64,000 nt of DNA from an uncultured Hyphomicrobiales bacterium. Its GTDB lineage: Bacteria; Pseudomonadota; Alphaproteobacteria; Rhizobiales; Devosiaceae. The translations under genes and the position numbers were made by a program. Below the pieces are notes generated by a model that worked only from the letters and a program-made list of their open reading frames with translations, was not told where the DNA came from and did no database searches. The DNA lies in NCBI GenBank assembly GCA_903842455.1, contig CAIMLX010000174.1, positions 1-64,000 on the forward strand, in the 5' to 3' direction. Of this stretch, positions 32,376-40,985 are shown piece after piece. The first letter of the stretch is position 1. Each line of letters starts with the position of its first letter.

Positions 32376-33176
32376 ATGGATTCGTTCGAACTCAACAAAA
32401 TTTCTGGCGCCATCCTGGGCACCCTGCTGTTCGTCATGGGCCTGGGTTTCCTGGCGCAGGCCATCTACCACCCCATCGAGGACCGCGGTCCGGGCTACAT
32501 GCTGGCGGAAGCCGAGGCTGCCCCCGGTGGCGAAGAGGATGCCGGCCCGGTCCTCGTTTCCGATCTCGGCACGCTGATGGCGAGCGCCGACGTCTCGGCT
32601 GGCGAAGCCGCTGCCCGCAAGTGCACCGGCTGCCACAACTTCGTGGCCGGCGCCGGCAACAAGCAGGGCCCCGAGCTCTACGAGGTCGTCAACCGGCTCG
32701 TCGGCTCGCATGAGGGCTTCGCCTATTCCGATATCCTCCTCGAGCACCGGGATAGCGGCGACGTCTGGTCGTACGAGAACCTGAGCGCCTTCCTGCTCTC
32801 CCCCAGGGGCTACGCGCCCGGCACCAAGATGGCCTTCCCGGGCATCAAGGATGATTCGGAACGCGCCAACGTGCTGGCCTATCTGGGCAGCCTGTCGGCT
32901 TCGCCGGTGGCCTTCCCCGCGCCGGCCGCTGCCGAGGCTCCGGCCGAAGCAGCTCCCGCTGCCGACACACCAGCAGCCGACGCTCCTGCGGCTGACGCTC
33001 CGGCTACCGAAGCCCCCGCGGCAGAGGCTCCTGCTGCTGAAGCCCCTGCGGCCGATGCGGCTCCCGCTGCCGACGCGGCGCCCGCCGTCGAGACGCCCAC
33101 CACCACGGACTCCGAGACCATGGTCGAGGGAACTCCGATCTCAGAGACGCCTCAGACGGTCACTCCGGTTCAGTGA
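32376..33176 (+). CDS. Membrane-anchored cytochrome c (CycM/c552 type) with Ala/Pro-rich tail
   Basis: A 266-residue electron carrier. An uncleaved N-terminal anchor (ISGAILGTLLFVMGLGFLAQAIY) is followed by one class I cytochrome c domain with CTGCH haem attachment and the later GTKMAFPGI methionine ligand. Residues from about 178 to 250 form a low-complexity tail of Ala, Pro, Glu and Asp (repeats of the APAAE/D type), probably a flexible periplasmic linker. The ATG at 32376 is chosen because the anchor starts there. It probably links the bc1 complex and terminal oxidases. Confidence 0.9.
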   Translation: MDSFELNKISGAILGTLLFVMGLGFLAQAIYHPIEDRGPGYMLAEAEAAPGGEEDAGPVLVSDLGTLMASADVSAGEAAARKCTGCHNFVAGAGNKQGPELYEVVNRLVGSHEGFAYSDILLEHRDSGDVWSYENLSAFLLSPRGYAPGTKMAFPGIKDDSERANVLAYLGSLSASPVAFPAPAAAEAPAEAAPAADTPAADAPAADAPATEAPAAEAPAAEAPAADAAPAADAAPAVETPTTTDSETMVEGTPISETPQTVTPVQ

Positions 33177-33252
33177 GCCGCCGCATAGCGACGATTTTCG
33201 AGCCGCGCTCCCAACCGGGCGCGGCTTGCGCTTTTTCGAGGGACCATTTCCG

Positions 33253-34200
33253 ATGACGTTGCTGCTCCACCTGGCCGATTTCAACGAGCGCCGCTGGGCC
33301 GACGGCTTTGCCGCCGCCCTGCCCGGCCGCAAGGTGGTGACGCGGGCCGACCAGTATGATCCGGCCGAGGTCGAGTACATTTTCATCTGGAAGCCGAAGC
33401 CCGATGCATTCGAGGGGCTCGTCAACCTCAAGGCCGTGCTGTCGCTCGGCGCCGGCGTCGATGCCCTGCTGCGCCACCCGGCCCTGCCGCAGGACGTGCC
33501 GGTCGTACGCTTCATGGACGAGGACCTGACGCAGCGGATGAGCGACTATGTGCTCGCCGAAGTGACCCGCCACCACCGCCTTTGCACCCGCTTCAAGCGC
33601 GACCAGGCGAACAAGCGCTGGGTGCAGCTCTATCCGGCTCCCGCCTGGGACGCCAATGTCGGGGTCATGGGCCTCGGCCAGCTCGGCATGGATGCGATCC
33701 GCCACCTCAAGGTGTTCGGCTACAAGCTGCGCGGCTGGAGCCGTACGCCCAAGGAGGTCGACGGGGTCGAGGTGTTCCACGGCGCCGAGCAGTTCGAGGC
33801 GTTCCTCAACGGCACCGACATCCTCGTCAACCTGCTGCCGCTGACGCCCGAGACGCACGGGATCCTCAACTACGACACCTTCTCGAAGCTGCGCCGCGAC
33901 GGGCTCGATGGCGAAGGCCCCGTCGTGATCAACGCGGCGCGCGGTGGCCACCAGAAGGAGGCCGATATCGTCCGCGCCCTCGATGACGGCACGCTGAAGG
34001 CCGCCAGCCTCGACGTGTTCGAGGTCGAGCCGCTGCCTCAAGACTCGCCGCTCTGGGGCCGCGACGACGTCTACATCACCCCACACATCGCCGCTGCCTC
34101 CTCCGAGCGGACCGGCGTCCGCTACTTCAGCCGCGTCATCAAGGACCACGAGGCCGGCAAGCCGCTGCCCAACGTGGTCGATCTCGGTCGGGGCTACTAG
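33253..34200 (+). CDS. D-2-hydroxyacid dehydrogenase (glyoxylate/hydroxypyruvate reductase type)
   Basis: A 315-residue NAD(P)-dependent reductase resembling GhrA. The Rossmann motif is GVMGLGQLGMDAIRHLKVFGYKLRGWSR; catalytic Arg is in NAARGG, Glu in DVFEVEPLP, and His in ITPHIAA. It probably reduces glyoxylate or hydroxypyruvate. The ATG at 33253 begins the conserved MTLLLHLADF; the open frame upstream overlaps the cytochrome gene out of frame. Its last 4 nt overlap the convergent MarR-GNAT gene. Confidence 0.88.
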   Translation: MTLLLHLADFNERRWADGFAAALPGRKVVTRADQYDPAEVEYIFIWKPKPDAFEGLVNLKAVLSLGAGVDALLRHPALPQDVPVVRFMDEDLTQRMSDYVLAEVTRHHRLCTRFKRDQANKRWVQLYPAPAWDANVGVMGLGQLGMDAIRHLKVFGYKLRGWSRTPKEVDGVEVFHGAEQFEAFLNGTDILVNLLPLTPETHGILNYDTFSKLRRDGLDGEGPVVINAARGGHQKEADIVRALDDGTLKAASLDVFEVEPLPQDSPLWGRDDVYITPHIAAASSERTGVRYFSRVIKDHEAGKPLPNVVDLGRGY

Positions 34201-35123
34201 AGCTCCAGTTCCCAGTACTCGCCGACCAGGTCCTTGCCGAAGCTGCGATGCGGGCGGCTTTCGACCATGGCGAAGCCGGCGTCGGCGTAGACGCGACGGG
34301 CGGCGCTCAGGCTCTCCTGCGTCCACAACCGGACCTTGGCGTAGCCCTTGTCGCGGCTGAAGCGCACCACCTGATCGACCAGCAGCCGGCCGATTCCGAG
34401 ACCGCGCGCGCCCGGCTCGACATAGAGCAGGCGCAACTGCGCCACGCCCTTGCCGGCGTCGACGACGAAGATGGAGCCGGCCAGGTCATCCCGCCACTCG
34501 GCGATCCAGCAGGCCTCGCGCTCCGGGTCGTGGGCCTGCATGAACTTGCCGGCGATCTCGGCCGCGAGCCCCTCGTAAGTGGCATCCCAGCCGAACTCGG
34601 CGGCGTAGAGCTGCGACTGCCGCGAGACGACGAGCGCGATCTCGCCCAGCCGGGGCGGTCGGATCAGCACGGGCGATGCAGGCAGGTCATCGCCGAGCAG
34701 GGTGCGGATGGTCCACATCGCTTCGGCCAGGCGGCGGCGATCGGGCCCCGAGAGCGGCGCCAGCATCTTGCCGACGGCCAGTTCGGCCTTCTCGCGCAGG
34801 CCGGCATAGGCGCCGTCGCCATCGCGGGTCAGCGCGATGAAGTTGCCACGCCGGTCGCCGGGGTTGGGCGAATAGCTCACCAGCCCCTTGGCGCTGAACC
34901 CCTGCAGGATGCGGGTCAGGTAGGCGCGATCGAGTTCCAGCGCCCGCGCCAGTTCGCTGCCGGTGGTGTGGCCGCGTGCCGCAATCTCGTGCAGCACCCG
35001 CGCTTCGGCGAGGCTGAAGGGGCTCTCGGTCAGGTGCTCGTCCAGCACGCCGATGAGCCGCGTATAGAAGCGGTTGAAGGCGCGGGTGTCGTCAATCAGC
35101 GAGTCGGACGGAATGTCACTCAT
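34197..35123 (-). CDS. MarR-GNAT fusion regulator/acetyltransferase
   Basis: A 308-residue two-domain protein. Residues 1-140 form a MarR winged helix (EARVLHEIAARGHTTGSELARALELDRAYLTRILQGFSAKGLV). Residues about 150-305 form a GNAT N-acetyltransferase with the acetyl-CoA loop VEPGARGLGIGRLLV. Such fusions are common in actinobacteria and proteobacteria; the acetyl acceptor is not known. It is transcribed toward and overlaps the hydroxyacid dehydrogenase gene by 4 nt. I start at 35123; an ATG at 35141 is also in frame. Confidence 0.85.
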   Translation of the reverse strand: MSDIPSDSLIDDTRAFNRFYTRLIGVLDEHLTESPFSLAEARVLHEIAARGHTTGSELARALELDRAYLTRILQGFSAKGLVSYSPNPGDRRGNFIALTRDGDGAYAGLREKAELAVGKMLAPLSGPDRRRLAEAMWTIRTLLGDDLPASPVLIRPPRLGEIALVVSRQSQLYAAEFGWDATYEGLAAEIAGKFMQAHDPEREACWIAEWRDDLAGSIFVVDAGKGVAQLRLLYVEPGARGLGIGRLLVDQVVRFSRDKGYAKVRLWTQESLSAARRVYADAGFAMVESRPHRSFGKDLVGEYWELEL

Positions 35124-35158
35124 GATGCATGACAAGCTCATTCAGTTCGTTGACAAAG

Positions 35159-36502
35159 TCAACCATATCGCTGCTTCAAATAGCCATAGACCGCCCGAAT
35201 GCCCTGGTCGGTGCCGCCCACGGGCCGTCCGGCCCGCGCCTCCGGAGCCCAGGCGAAGATATCGAGGTGCGCCCAGTCCTTCGCCTGCTTGACGAACCGC
35301 TTGAGGAACAGCGCCGCCGTGATCGACCCGGCAAAGCCGCCCTGTCCGGCATTGTTGATGTCGGCGATCTTGCTCGACAGCATGGTCTCGTAGGGCATGT
35401 GCAGCGGCAGCCGCCACAGCGGATCATCGCTCGCGAGCCCCGCCACCATCAGCCCGGCCGCCAGCTCGTCGCTGAGGGTGTAGAGCGGCGGCAGCTCCGG
35501 CCCGAGTGCGACGCGCGCCGCGCCGGTCAGCGTCGCCATGTCGACGATCAGTTCCGGCGCCTCCTCATCGGCCAGCGCCAGCGCGTCGCCGAGGATCAGC
35601 CGCCCCTCGGCATCGGTATTGCCGATCTCGACCGTGCTGCCATTCCGAGCCCTAAGGATGTCGCCCGGCCGGAACGCCGGGCCGGAAATGGCGTTCTCGA
35701 CGATCGGGATCAGCACCCTGAGCCGCACCCGCAGCTTCGCGTCGATGATCGCATGGGCCAGCCCCAGCACATTGGCGGCACCGCCCATGTCCTTCTTCAT
35801 CAGCAGCATGCCGGAAGCCGGCTTGATGTCGAGCCCGCCGGTGTCGAACGTCACCCCCTTGCCCACCAGCGTGATCTTCGGATCCTTCGCCTTGCCCCAG
35901 CTGAAATCGACCAGCCGCGGCGCCTCGGCGGCAGCCCGCCCCACCGCATGGATCATCGGGAAGTTCTCCTTCAGCAGGTCGTCCCCCGCGATTACCTTGA
36001 CGTCCAGCTTGTGGCGTTTGGCGAACGCCCGGATCTCCTTTTCCAGCGCGTCCGGACCGAGGTCGCTCGCCGGGGTGTTCACCAGATCCCGCGCCAGGAA
36101 GGCGGCATCGACAAGGCGAGCCACCTCGGCGCTGTCGGCACCCTCCGGCAGCTCCAGTTCTACCGGCTCCCGGGCCTTGCGATAGCGGTCGAAGCGGTAG
36201 GCGCCGAGCCGGAAGCCGAGGGCCGCGATGGTCGGATCACCCAGCGCGCCCGCAAGCCCGTAGCGGCCCGGCTCGAGGGCAGCGGCAGCGAGGCCATGCA
36301 CCAGCTTCGGCCGGTCGGCAGCGGCGCCCACGCCGAACAGGTAACCGGCCAGACCACCATCCTCGGCCGGCAGTGGCAGCAGCCTGCCGCGCTGGCCGCT
36401 GAACCCGTTCGCCTTGGCCCACCTGAGGTGAGCGGGGTTCAGTCCTTCGGGGACGCTCCCCTCTTCTACAGCGGTAAGGAGGAGCGGCTTCGACTTGGCC
36501 AT
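35159..36502 (-). CDS. M17 leucyl aminopeptidase family protein
   Basis: A 447-residue peptidase that removes N-terminal residues from peptides. Metal and catalytic segments are VGKGVTFDTGGLDIKP (Lys, Asp), MKKDMGGAA and the M17 signature NTDAEGRLIL. The N-terminal domain is shorter and divergent compared with PepA, as in the alphaproteobacterial subgroup. It lies 35 nt upstream of the MarR-GNAT gene, so the two may share a transcript. Confidence 0.92.
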   Translation of the reverse strand: MAKSKPLLLTAVEEGSVPEGLNPAHLRWAKANGFSGQRGRLLPLPAEDGGLAGYLFGVGAAADRPKLVHGLAAAALEPGRYGLAGALGDPTIAALGFRLGAYRFDRYRKAREPVELELPEGADSAEVARLVDAAFLARDLVNTPASDLGPDALEKEIRAFAKRHKLDVKVIAGDDLLKENFPMIHAVGRAAAEAPRLVDFSWGKAKDPKITLVGKGVTFDTGGLDIKPASGMLLMKKDMGGAANVLGLAHAIIDAKLRVRLRVLIPIVENAISGPAFRPGDILRARNGSTVEIGNTDAEGRLILGDALALADEEAPELIVDMATLTGAARVALGPELPPLYTLSDELAAGLMVAGLASDDPLWRLPLHMPYETMLSSKIADINNAGQGGFAGSITAALFLKRFVKQAKDWAHLDIFAWAPEARAGRPVGGTDQGIRAVYGYLKQRYG

Positions 36503-36650
36503 GATGCGGTTCCGGATGCGGCGGGAGTGCCACGATAGCGCCGGGCGCGCGCCCCGCGCAATGCTCGCGAGGCCCGGTTTAACCCGCTGTTAGGGTTAAT
36601 CAATTATTGCTGGAAGTGGGCTCGGGACTGGCACCCGGAGGACTTTGTTC

Positions 36651-37430
36651 GTGTCGCGTCGATTTTCACTGAAGCCGTTCGTGTCGCTGCTGTGCACCGG
36701 CGTTGCCGTGCTGGCGCTGAGCGCCTGCGCCGCCAATCCGATGACCACCGGCTCGATCGGTTCGAGCGATCCCATCGCCATTCCGGCCGATCAGCGGGCG
36801 GCTGCCATCGGTCAGCTCGCGGCCCGCTACAAGCAGAACCCGGGCGACCGGAACACGGCCCTCTACTACGCCGCGGCGCTGCGCAGCAACGGGCAGGCCG
36901 ACCAGGCGATCGCCGTGCTCGAGGGGGCCGTCGGCAAGTTCCCGCGCGATCCTGAAGTAGCGGTTGAGTACGCCAAGGCGCTGTCGGCCGCCGGGCGATT
37001 CGACCAGGCGCTGACGGTGGTCGAGCGGGCCATCGACCCCACCGCACCCAACTGGAATGCGCTGCTGGTCAAGGGCGCGATCCTCGACCAGAAGGGCCAG
37101 AACGTCGAAGCGCGGCAGCTCTACCAGACGGCGCTGAAGGTCGCTCCGGACCAGCCGTCGATCCACGCCAATCTCGGCCTCTCCTATGCCATGACCAACG
37201 ACCTGACGGCGGCCGAGAAGTCGCTCAGGCTCGCGGTGTCGATGCGCGGCGCCAACACCAAGGTCCGGCAGAACCTGGCGCTGATCGTTGGCCTGCAGGG
37301 CCGCTTCGACGAGGCGCAGCGACTGTTCGCCGCCGAACTCCCGCCGGCACAGGTGGAGGCCAATATGGCCTATATCCGTGCCCTGCTGACCCAGCAGAAC
37401 CGCTGGGACCGGATCGAGGGCGCCGGCTGA
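36651..37430 (+). CDS. tadD: TadD-like TPR lipoprotein of the Tad pilus
   Basis: A 259-residue outer-membrane lipoprotein. The signal ends in the lipobox LSAC (Cys near residue 23). From about residue 50 to 235 there are five or so TPR-like repeats, for example AKALSAAGRFDQALTVVERAI and ARQLYQTALKVAPDQP. TadD assists secretin assembly in Tad systems. The GTG at 36651 has GGAGG 9 nt upstream. A TTG two codons earlier is too close. It is on the opposite strand from tadC, with a shared terminator between. Confidence 0.87.
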   Translation: MSRRFSLKPFVSLLCTGVAVLALSACAANPMTTGSIGSSDPIAIPADQRAAAIGQLAARYKQNPGDRNTALYYAAALRSNGQADQAIAVLEGAVGKFPRDPEVAVEYAKALSAAGRFDQALTVVERAIDPTAPNWNALLVKGAILDQKGQNVEARQLYQTALKVAPDQPSIHANLGLSYAMTNDLTAAEKSLRLAVSMRGANTKVRQNLALIVGLQGRFDEAQRLFAAELPPAQVEANMAYIRALLTQQNRWDRIEGAG

Positions 37431-37456
37431 GACACGGTCCCCCCAGCCTGAATGCC

Positions 37457-37480
37457 AAAGGGCGCCGGTGGCGCCCTTTT
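37457..37480. terminator. Bidirectional terminator between tadD and tadC
   Basis: AAAGGGCGCC-GGT-GGCGCCCTTT is a perfect 10-bp stem with A and T runs on both sides, placed between the ends of convergent tadD and tadC. Confidence 0.85.
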
Positions 37481-37503
37481 CATTTCACTCGATGTCGCCG
37501 GCC

Positions 37504-38508
37504 CTAGCCGAAGCTGACATTGTTCTGCATCACCTTGATGATCGCCGGCGAGATGATGACGATGAACAGCACCGGCAGGAAGAAGATGATCAGCGGCACC
37601 GTCAGCTTGGGCGGCAGCGCGGCGGCCTTCTTTTCGGCATCCATCATGCGGGTTTCGCGGCCTTCCTCAGCCATGACGCGCAGCGAGGTGCCCACCGACG
37701 TGCCGTAGCGCTCGGCCTGGATCAGGGCCTGCATCACCGACTTGACGTTGTCGAGGCCGGTCCGGCGGCCGAGGTTGTCGTAGGCCCGGGTGCGGTCTTC
37801 GAGGAAACTGAGCTCCGCAGTGGTCAGCGTCAGCTCCTCGGCGAGCGCCACCGAGGCCAGGCCGATCTCCTTGGAGACGCGCTTGAAGGCATGCTCGATC
37901 GACATGCCGGATTCGACACAGAGCAGCATCAGGTCGAGCGCATCGGGCCAGGCGCGCTTGATCGAGAGCTGGCGCTTGGAGGTCTGGTTGCGCAGGAACA
38001 GGGTCGGCAGGTAGGCGCCGACGAGGCCGATGAAGAGCGCGTAGAGGGCGCTCATGTAGATCGGATTGTCCTTCATCACGGTCAGCGCCAGATAGGCGAA
38101 GGCCAGCGCGAAGAGGATGAACGGGGTCACGAAGCGCGCGAACAGGAACGTCGTCATCACCGCCGGGCCGCGATAGCCGGCGCGGGCCAGTGCATCGACG
38201 GTGGTCTCGTCGGCGAAGGCCTTCTCGAGCGAGAAGCGCTCGACGACGTTCTTCATGTAGCTGCGGCCGGAGGCCTGGCGGGCGGTGCGGGTGGGACCGT
38301 CACTGACCGTCGTGCCGCGCAGGCGCGCCATTTCCTCGGCGCGCATCTTCTCGCGCTCGAGCGCCACGCGGCGGATGCGCTGCTTGATGTTGCTGCCCGA
38401 GGACAGGAATGTCGCGCCGATCGTGAACACCACTGCCGCCGCGGCGATGGCGGCGAACAGGGCGGTCAGGAATTTTGGATCAGTCAGTGTGTGGACCAGG
38501 TTGTCCAT
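37504..38508 (-). CDS. tadC: Tad pilus inner-membrane platform protein TadC
   Basis: A 334-residue type II secretion GspF-domain protein. Hydrophobic segments near residues 12-33, 110-150 and 295-325 surround a cytoplasmic GspF domain (KRAWPDALDLMLLCVESGMSIEHAFKRVSKE and AERYGTSVGTSLRVMAEEGRETR). With TadB it forms the platform on which the pilus is assembled. It is the last gene of the minus-strand cpa/tad operon, 7 nt after tadB. Confidence 0.93.
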   Translation of the reverse strand: MDNLVHTLTDPKFLTALFAAIAAAAVVFTIGATFLSSGSNIKQRIRRVALEREKMRAEEMARLRGTTVSDGPTRTARQASGRSYMKNVVERFSLEKAFADETTVDALARAGYRGPAVMTTFLFARFVTPFILFALAFAYLALTVMKDNPIYMSALYALFIGLVGAYLPTLFLRNQTSKRQLSIKRAWPDALDLMLLCVESGMSIEHAFKRVSKEIGLASVALAEELTLTTAELSFLEDRTRAYDNLGRRTGLDNVKSVMQALIQAERYGTSVGTSLRVMAEEGRETRMMDAEKKAAALPPKLTVPLIIFFLPVLFIVIISPAIIKVMQNNVSFG

Positions 38509-38515
38509 CGGTACC

Positions 38516-39493
38516 TCAGATGTCGAACTGGACCATTTTGCTCATGATGAAAATGCCCATCGACATCATGATGAGCGCGATGCCGAGCATGACGAGCCCG
38601 ATCTCGGTCTGGAAGAGCGGCAGCATGTAGCTCGGCGTGGTCAGCGTCACGAGGATCGCGACGATGAAGGGCAGCGATCCGATGATGCCGGCCGACGCCT
38701 TGGCTTCAGACGACATTGCCTTGATCTTCTGCTTCATCTTCTTGCGGTTGCGCAGCACCTTGGCGAGGTTGCCCAGCGCCTCGGACAGGTTGCCGCCCGC
38801 CTGCTGCTGCACGGTGATGACGACAACGAAGAAATTGACCTCCGAGACCGGCACGCGGTCGTAGAGGGTCTGTACGGCTTCCATCATCGACTTGCCGAGC
38901 GACTGCTGGTCGAGCACGCGCTGGAAGTCGGACTTGATGGGTTCCTTGGCTTCCTTGGCGACGAGGCGCATCGAATCGTTGAGCGGCAGGCCGGACTTGA
39001 CGCCACGGACGATGGCTTCGACGGCGTTGGGGAGTTCGTCGAGGAAGGCGTTCTGATATTTCTTGCGGCGGTGGCCGAGGTACATGCGCGGCAGCAGGTA
39101 GCCACCGGCGAGCGCGAAGATGGCGCAGTAGAGCAGCTCGACCTGCAGCAGGAAGGTGACGACGAACAGCACCCCGCCGAGGATGATGGAGTTGCGGATG
39201 AAGGTACCGCGCTTCAGCTTCATCCCCGCCTGGTAGAGCTGGTCCTGCAGGGGCACGCGCTTCCGGCGCTTCTCCAGCGTCTCGGTCTGGGCTCGCAGGG
39301 TCTGCTGGATTTCCTTGCGGCGGGAATCGCGGGTGCGGCTCGCCGACGCCTCGCGGCGGTTGGCCTGAATGTCGCCCTGCAGCGCCTTGATGCGCTTGTC
39401 GGCGCGATTGCCGCCAAGCAGCGACGGCACCAGCGCAAAGCCTGCGGCCCCGACGGCGACGGCGATCAGCAGCATGAAGATCAACGGGTTCAT
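38516..39493 (-). CDS. tadB: Tad pilus inner-membrane platform protein TadB
   Basis: A 325-residue GspF-domain protein with an N-terminal helix (FMLLIAVAVGAAGFALVPSLL), a paired helix near 110-150, the GspF domain (LPNAVEAIVRGVKSGLPLNDSMRLVAKEAKEP), and a C-terminal pair. It partners TadC. The gene lies 9 nt after cpaF and 7 nt before tadC. Confidence 0.93.
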   Translation of the reverse strand: MNPLIFMLLIAVAVGAAGFALVPSLLGGNRADKRIKALQGDIQANRREASASRTRDSRRKEIQQTLRAQTETLEKRRKRVPLQDQLYQAGMKLKRGTFIRNSIILGGVLFVVTFLLQVELLYCAIFALAGGYLLPRMYLGHRRKKYQNAFLDELPNAVEAIVRGVKSGLPLNDSMRLVAKEAKEPIKSDFQRVLDQQSLGKSMMEAVQTLYDRVPVSEVNFFVVVITVQQQAGGNLSEALGNLAKVLRNRKKMKQKIKAMSSEAKASAGIIGSLPFIVAILVTLTTPSYMLPLFQTEIGLVMLGIALIMMSMGIFIMSKMVQFDI

Positions 39494-39502
39494 CGGATCG
39501 CC

Positions 39503-40975
39503 TTACGCACCAAGGATTTCACGCTGTTCGACGTTCGATTTCTCGAGCGCCTCGACAAGGTTGGCTTCCTCGTTGAAGTAGCGGGCGCGCTCGGTGAACT
39601 GCGGCTTGGTGATACCGGTCGAGCGGTGCCGGCCGATCAGGTTGCCGCTGCTGTCCTCGCCCATGATGTCGTAGAGGAAGATGTCCTGGGTGACGATCAC
39701 GTCGCCTTCCATGCCCAGCACTTCGGAAATGTGGGTGATGCGGCGCGAGCCGTCGCGGAGACGGGCGGCCTGCACCACGACGTCGATCGAGGAGACGATC
39801 ATCTCCTTGATGGTACGGCTGGGGAGCGAATAGCCGCCCATGGTGATCATCGATTCAAGGCGGCTGAGGGCCTCGCGTGGCGAGTTGGCGTGCAGCGTGC
39901 CCATGGAGCCGTCGTGGCCGGTGTTCATGGCCTGAAGCAGGTCGAAGGCCTCGGGTCCGCGCACTTCGCCCACGATGATTCGCTCGGGACGCATGCGCAG
40001 GCAGTTCTTCACCAGGTCGCGCATGGTGATCTCGCCCTCGCCCTCGAGGTTGGGCGGACGGGTTTCGAGGCGCACCACGTGCGGCTGCTGCAGCTGCAGT
40101 TCGGCCGAGTCCTCGCAGGTGATGACGCGCTCGTCCTTCTCGATGAAGGCGGTGAGGCAGTTGAGCAGCGTGGTCTTGCCCGAACCGGTACCGCCCGAGA
40201 TCAGCACGTTGGCGCGCACGCGGCCCAGAATGCGCAGCACCTCGGCGCCTTCGGGCGAGATCGAGTTGTATTTGACCAGCTGCGGCAGGGTCAGCTTGTC
40301 CTTCTTGAACTTACGGATGGTGAGCGCAGCGCCGTCGATCGCGAGCGGCGGGGCGATCACGTTGACGCGCGAGCCATCGGGCAGTCGGGCGTCACAGATG
40401 GGGGAGCTCTCGTCGACGCGGCGGCCGACCTGCGACACGATGCGCTGGCAGACGTTCATCAGGTGCGCGTCGTCGCGGAAGCGGACATTGGTGAGCTTCA
40501 CCTTGCCGCCGACCTCGATGTAGCATTTCTGCGACCCGTTCACCATGATGTCGGCGATGTCGTCGCGGGCCAGCAGCGGCTCGAGCGGGCCGTAGCCGAG
40601 CACGTCGTTGCAGATGTCCTCGAGCAGGTCTTCCTGCTCCGAGATGGACATGATGATCGACTTGAGCGCGATGATCTCAGCGACGATGTCGCGGATTTCC
40701 TCGCGCGCCGTCTCCATTTCCATGGTGGCGAGCTGGCTGAGGTCGATCGAGTCGATCAGCGCGTTGAAGATCGCCGACTTGGTCTGGAAGTACTCCTTGT
40801 CGCGCTGCGCCGATTCCGGGCTGCGGACATCGATGACTTCCTCGCTGCGCTTGGGCTCAGACGAGCGCGACAGCTCGCGGCTCGCCGCCTGCACGACCGG
40901 CGCGGGGGCCTGGCGAGGCGCCTGGGTGTTGGCCCCCGGGGTATTGCCGCCGAACGTGGTACGCTTGCCGAACAT
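39503..40975 (-). CDS. cpaF: Tad pilus assembly ATPase CpaF/TadA
   Basis: A 490-residue secretion ATPase that powers pilus extension and probably retraction. Walker A is [14 protein letters not shown], Asp boxes lie in [13 protein letters not shown], the Walker B region is [33 protein letters not shown] with the His box. An N-terminal ~70-residue disordered, Ala/Pro/Gln-rich region precedes the ATPase. It is co-transcribed with cpaE and tadB. Confidence 0.95.
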   Translation of the reverse strand: MFGKRTTFGGNTPGANTQAPRQAPAPVVQAASRELSRSSEPKRSEEVIDVRSPESAQRDKEYFQTKSAIFNALIDSIDLSQLATMEMETAREEIRDIVAEIIALKSIIMSISEQEDLLEDICNDVLGYGPLEPLLARDDIADIMVNGSQKCYIEVGGKVKLTNVRFRDDAHLMNVCQRIVSQVGRRVDESSPICDARLPDGSRVNVIAPPLAIDGAALTIRKFKKDKLTLPQLVKYNSISPEGAEVLRILGRVRANVLISGGTGSGKTTLLNCLTAFIEKDERVITCEDSAELQLQQPHVVRLETRPPNLEGEGEITMRDLVKNCLRMRPERIIVGEVRGPEAFDLLQAMNTGHDGSMGTLHANSPREALSRLESMITMGGYSLPSRTIKEMIVSSIDVVVQAARLRDGSRRITHISEVLGMEGDVIVTQDIFLYDIMGEDSSGNLIGRHRSTGITKPQFTERARYFNEEANLVEALEKSNVEQREILGA

Positions 40976-40985
40976 CCGAAACCTC

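Noticed and set aside
32879-33121. Ala/Gly/Val-rich minus-strand frame opposite the cytochrome c tail
   Set aside because: Low-complexity antisense of the Ala/Pro-rich linker of the cytochrome gene; no start signal.
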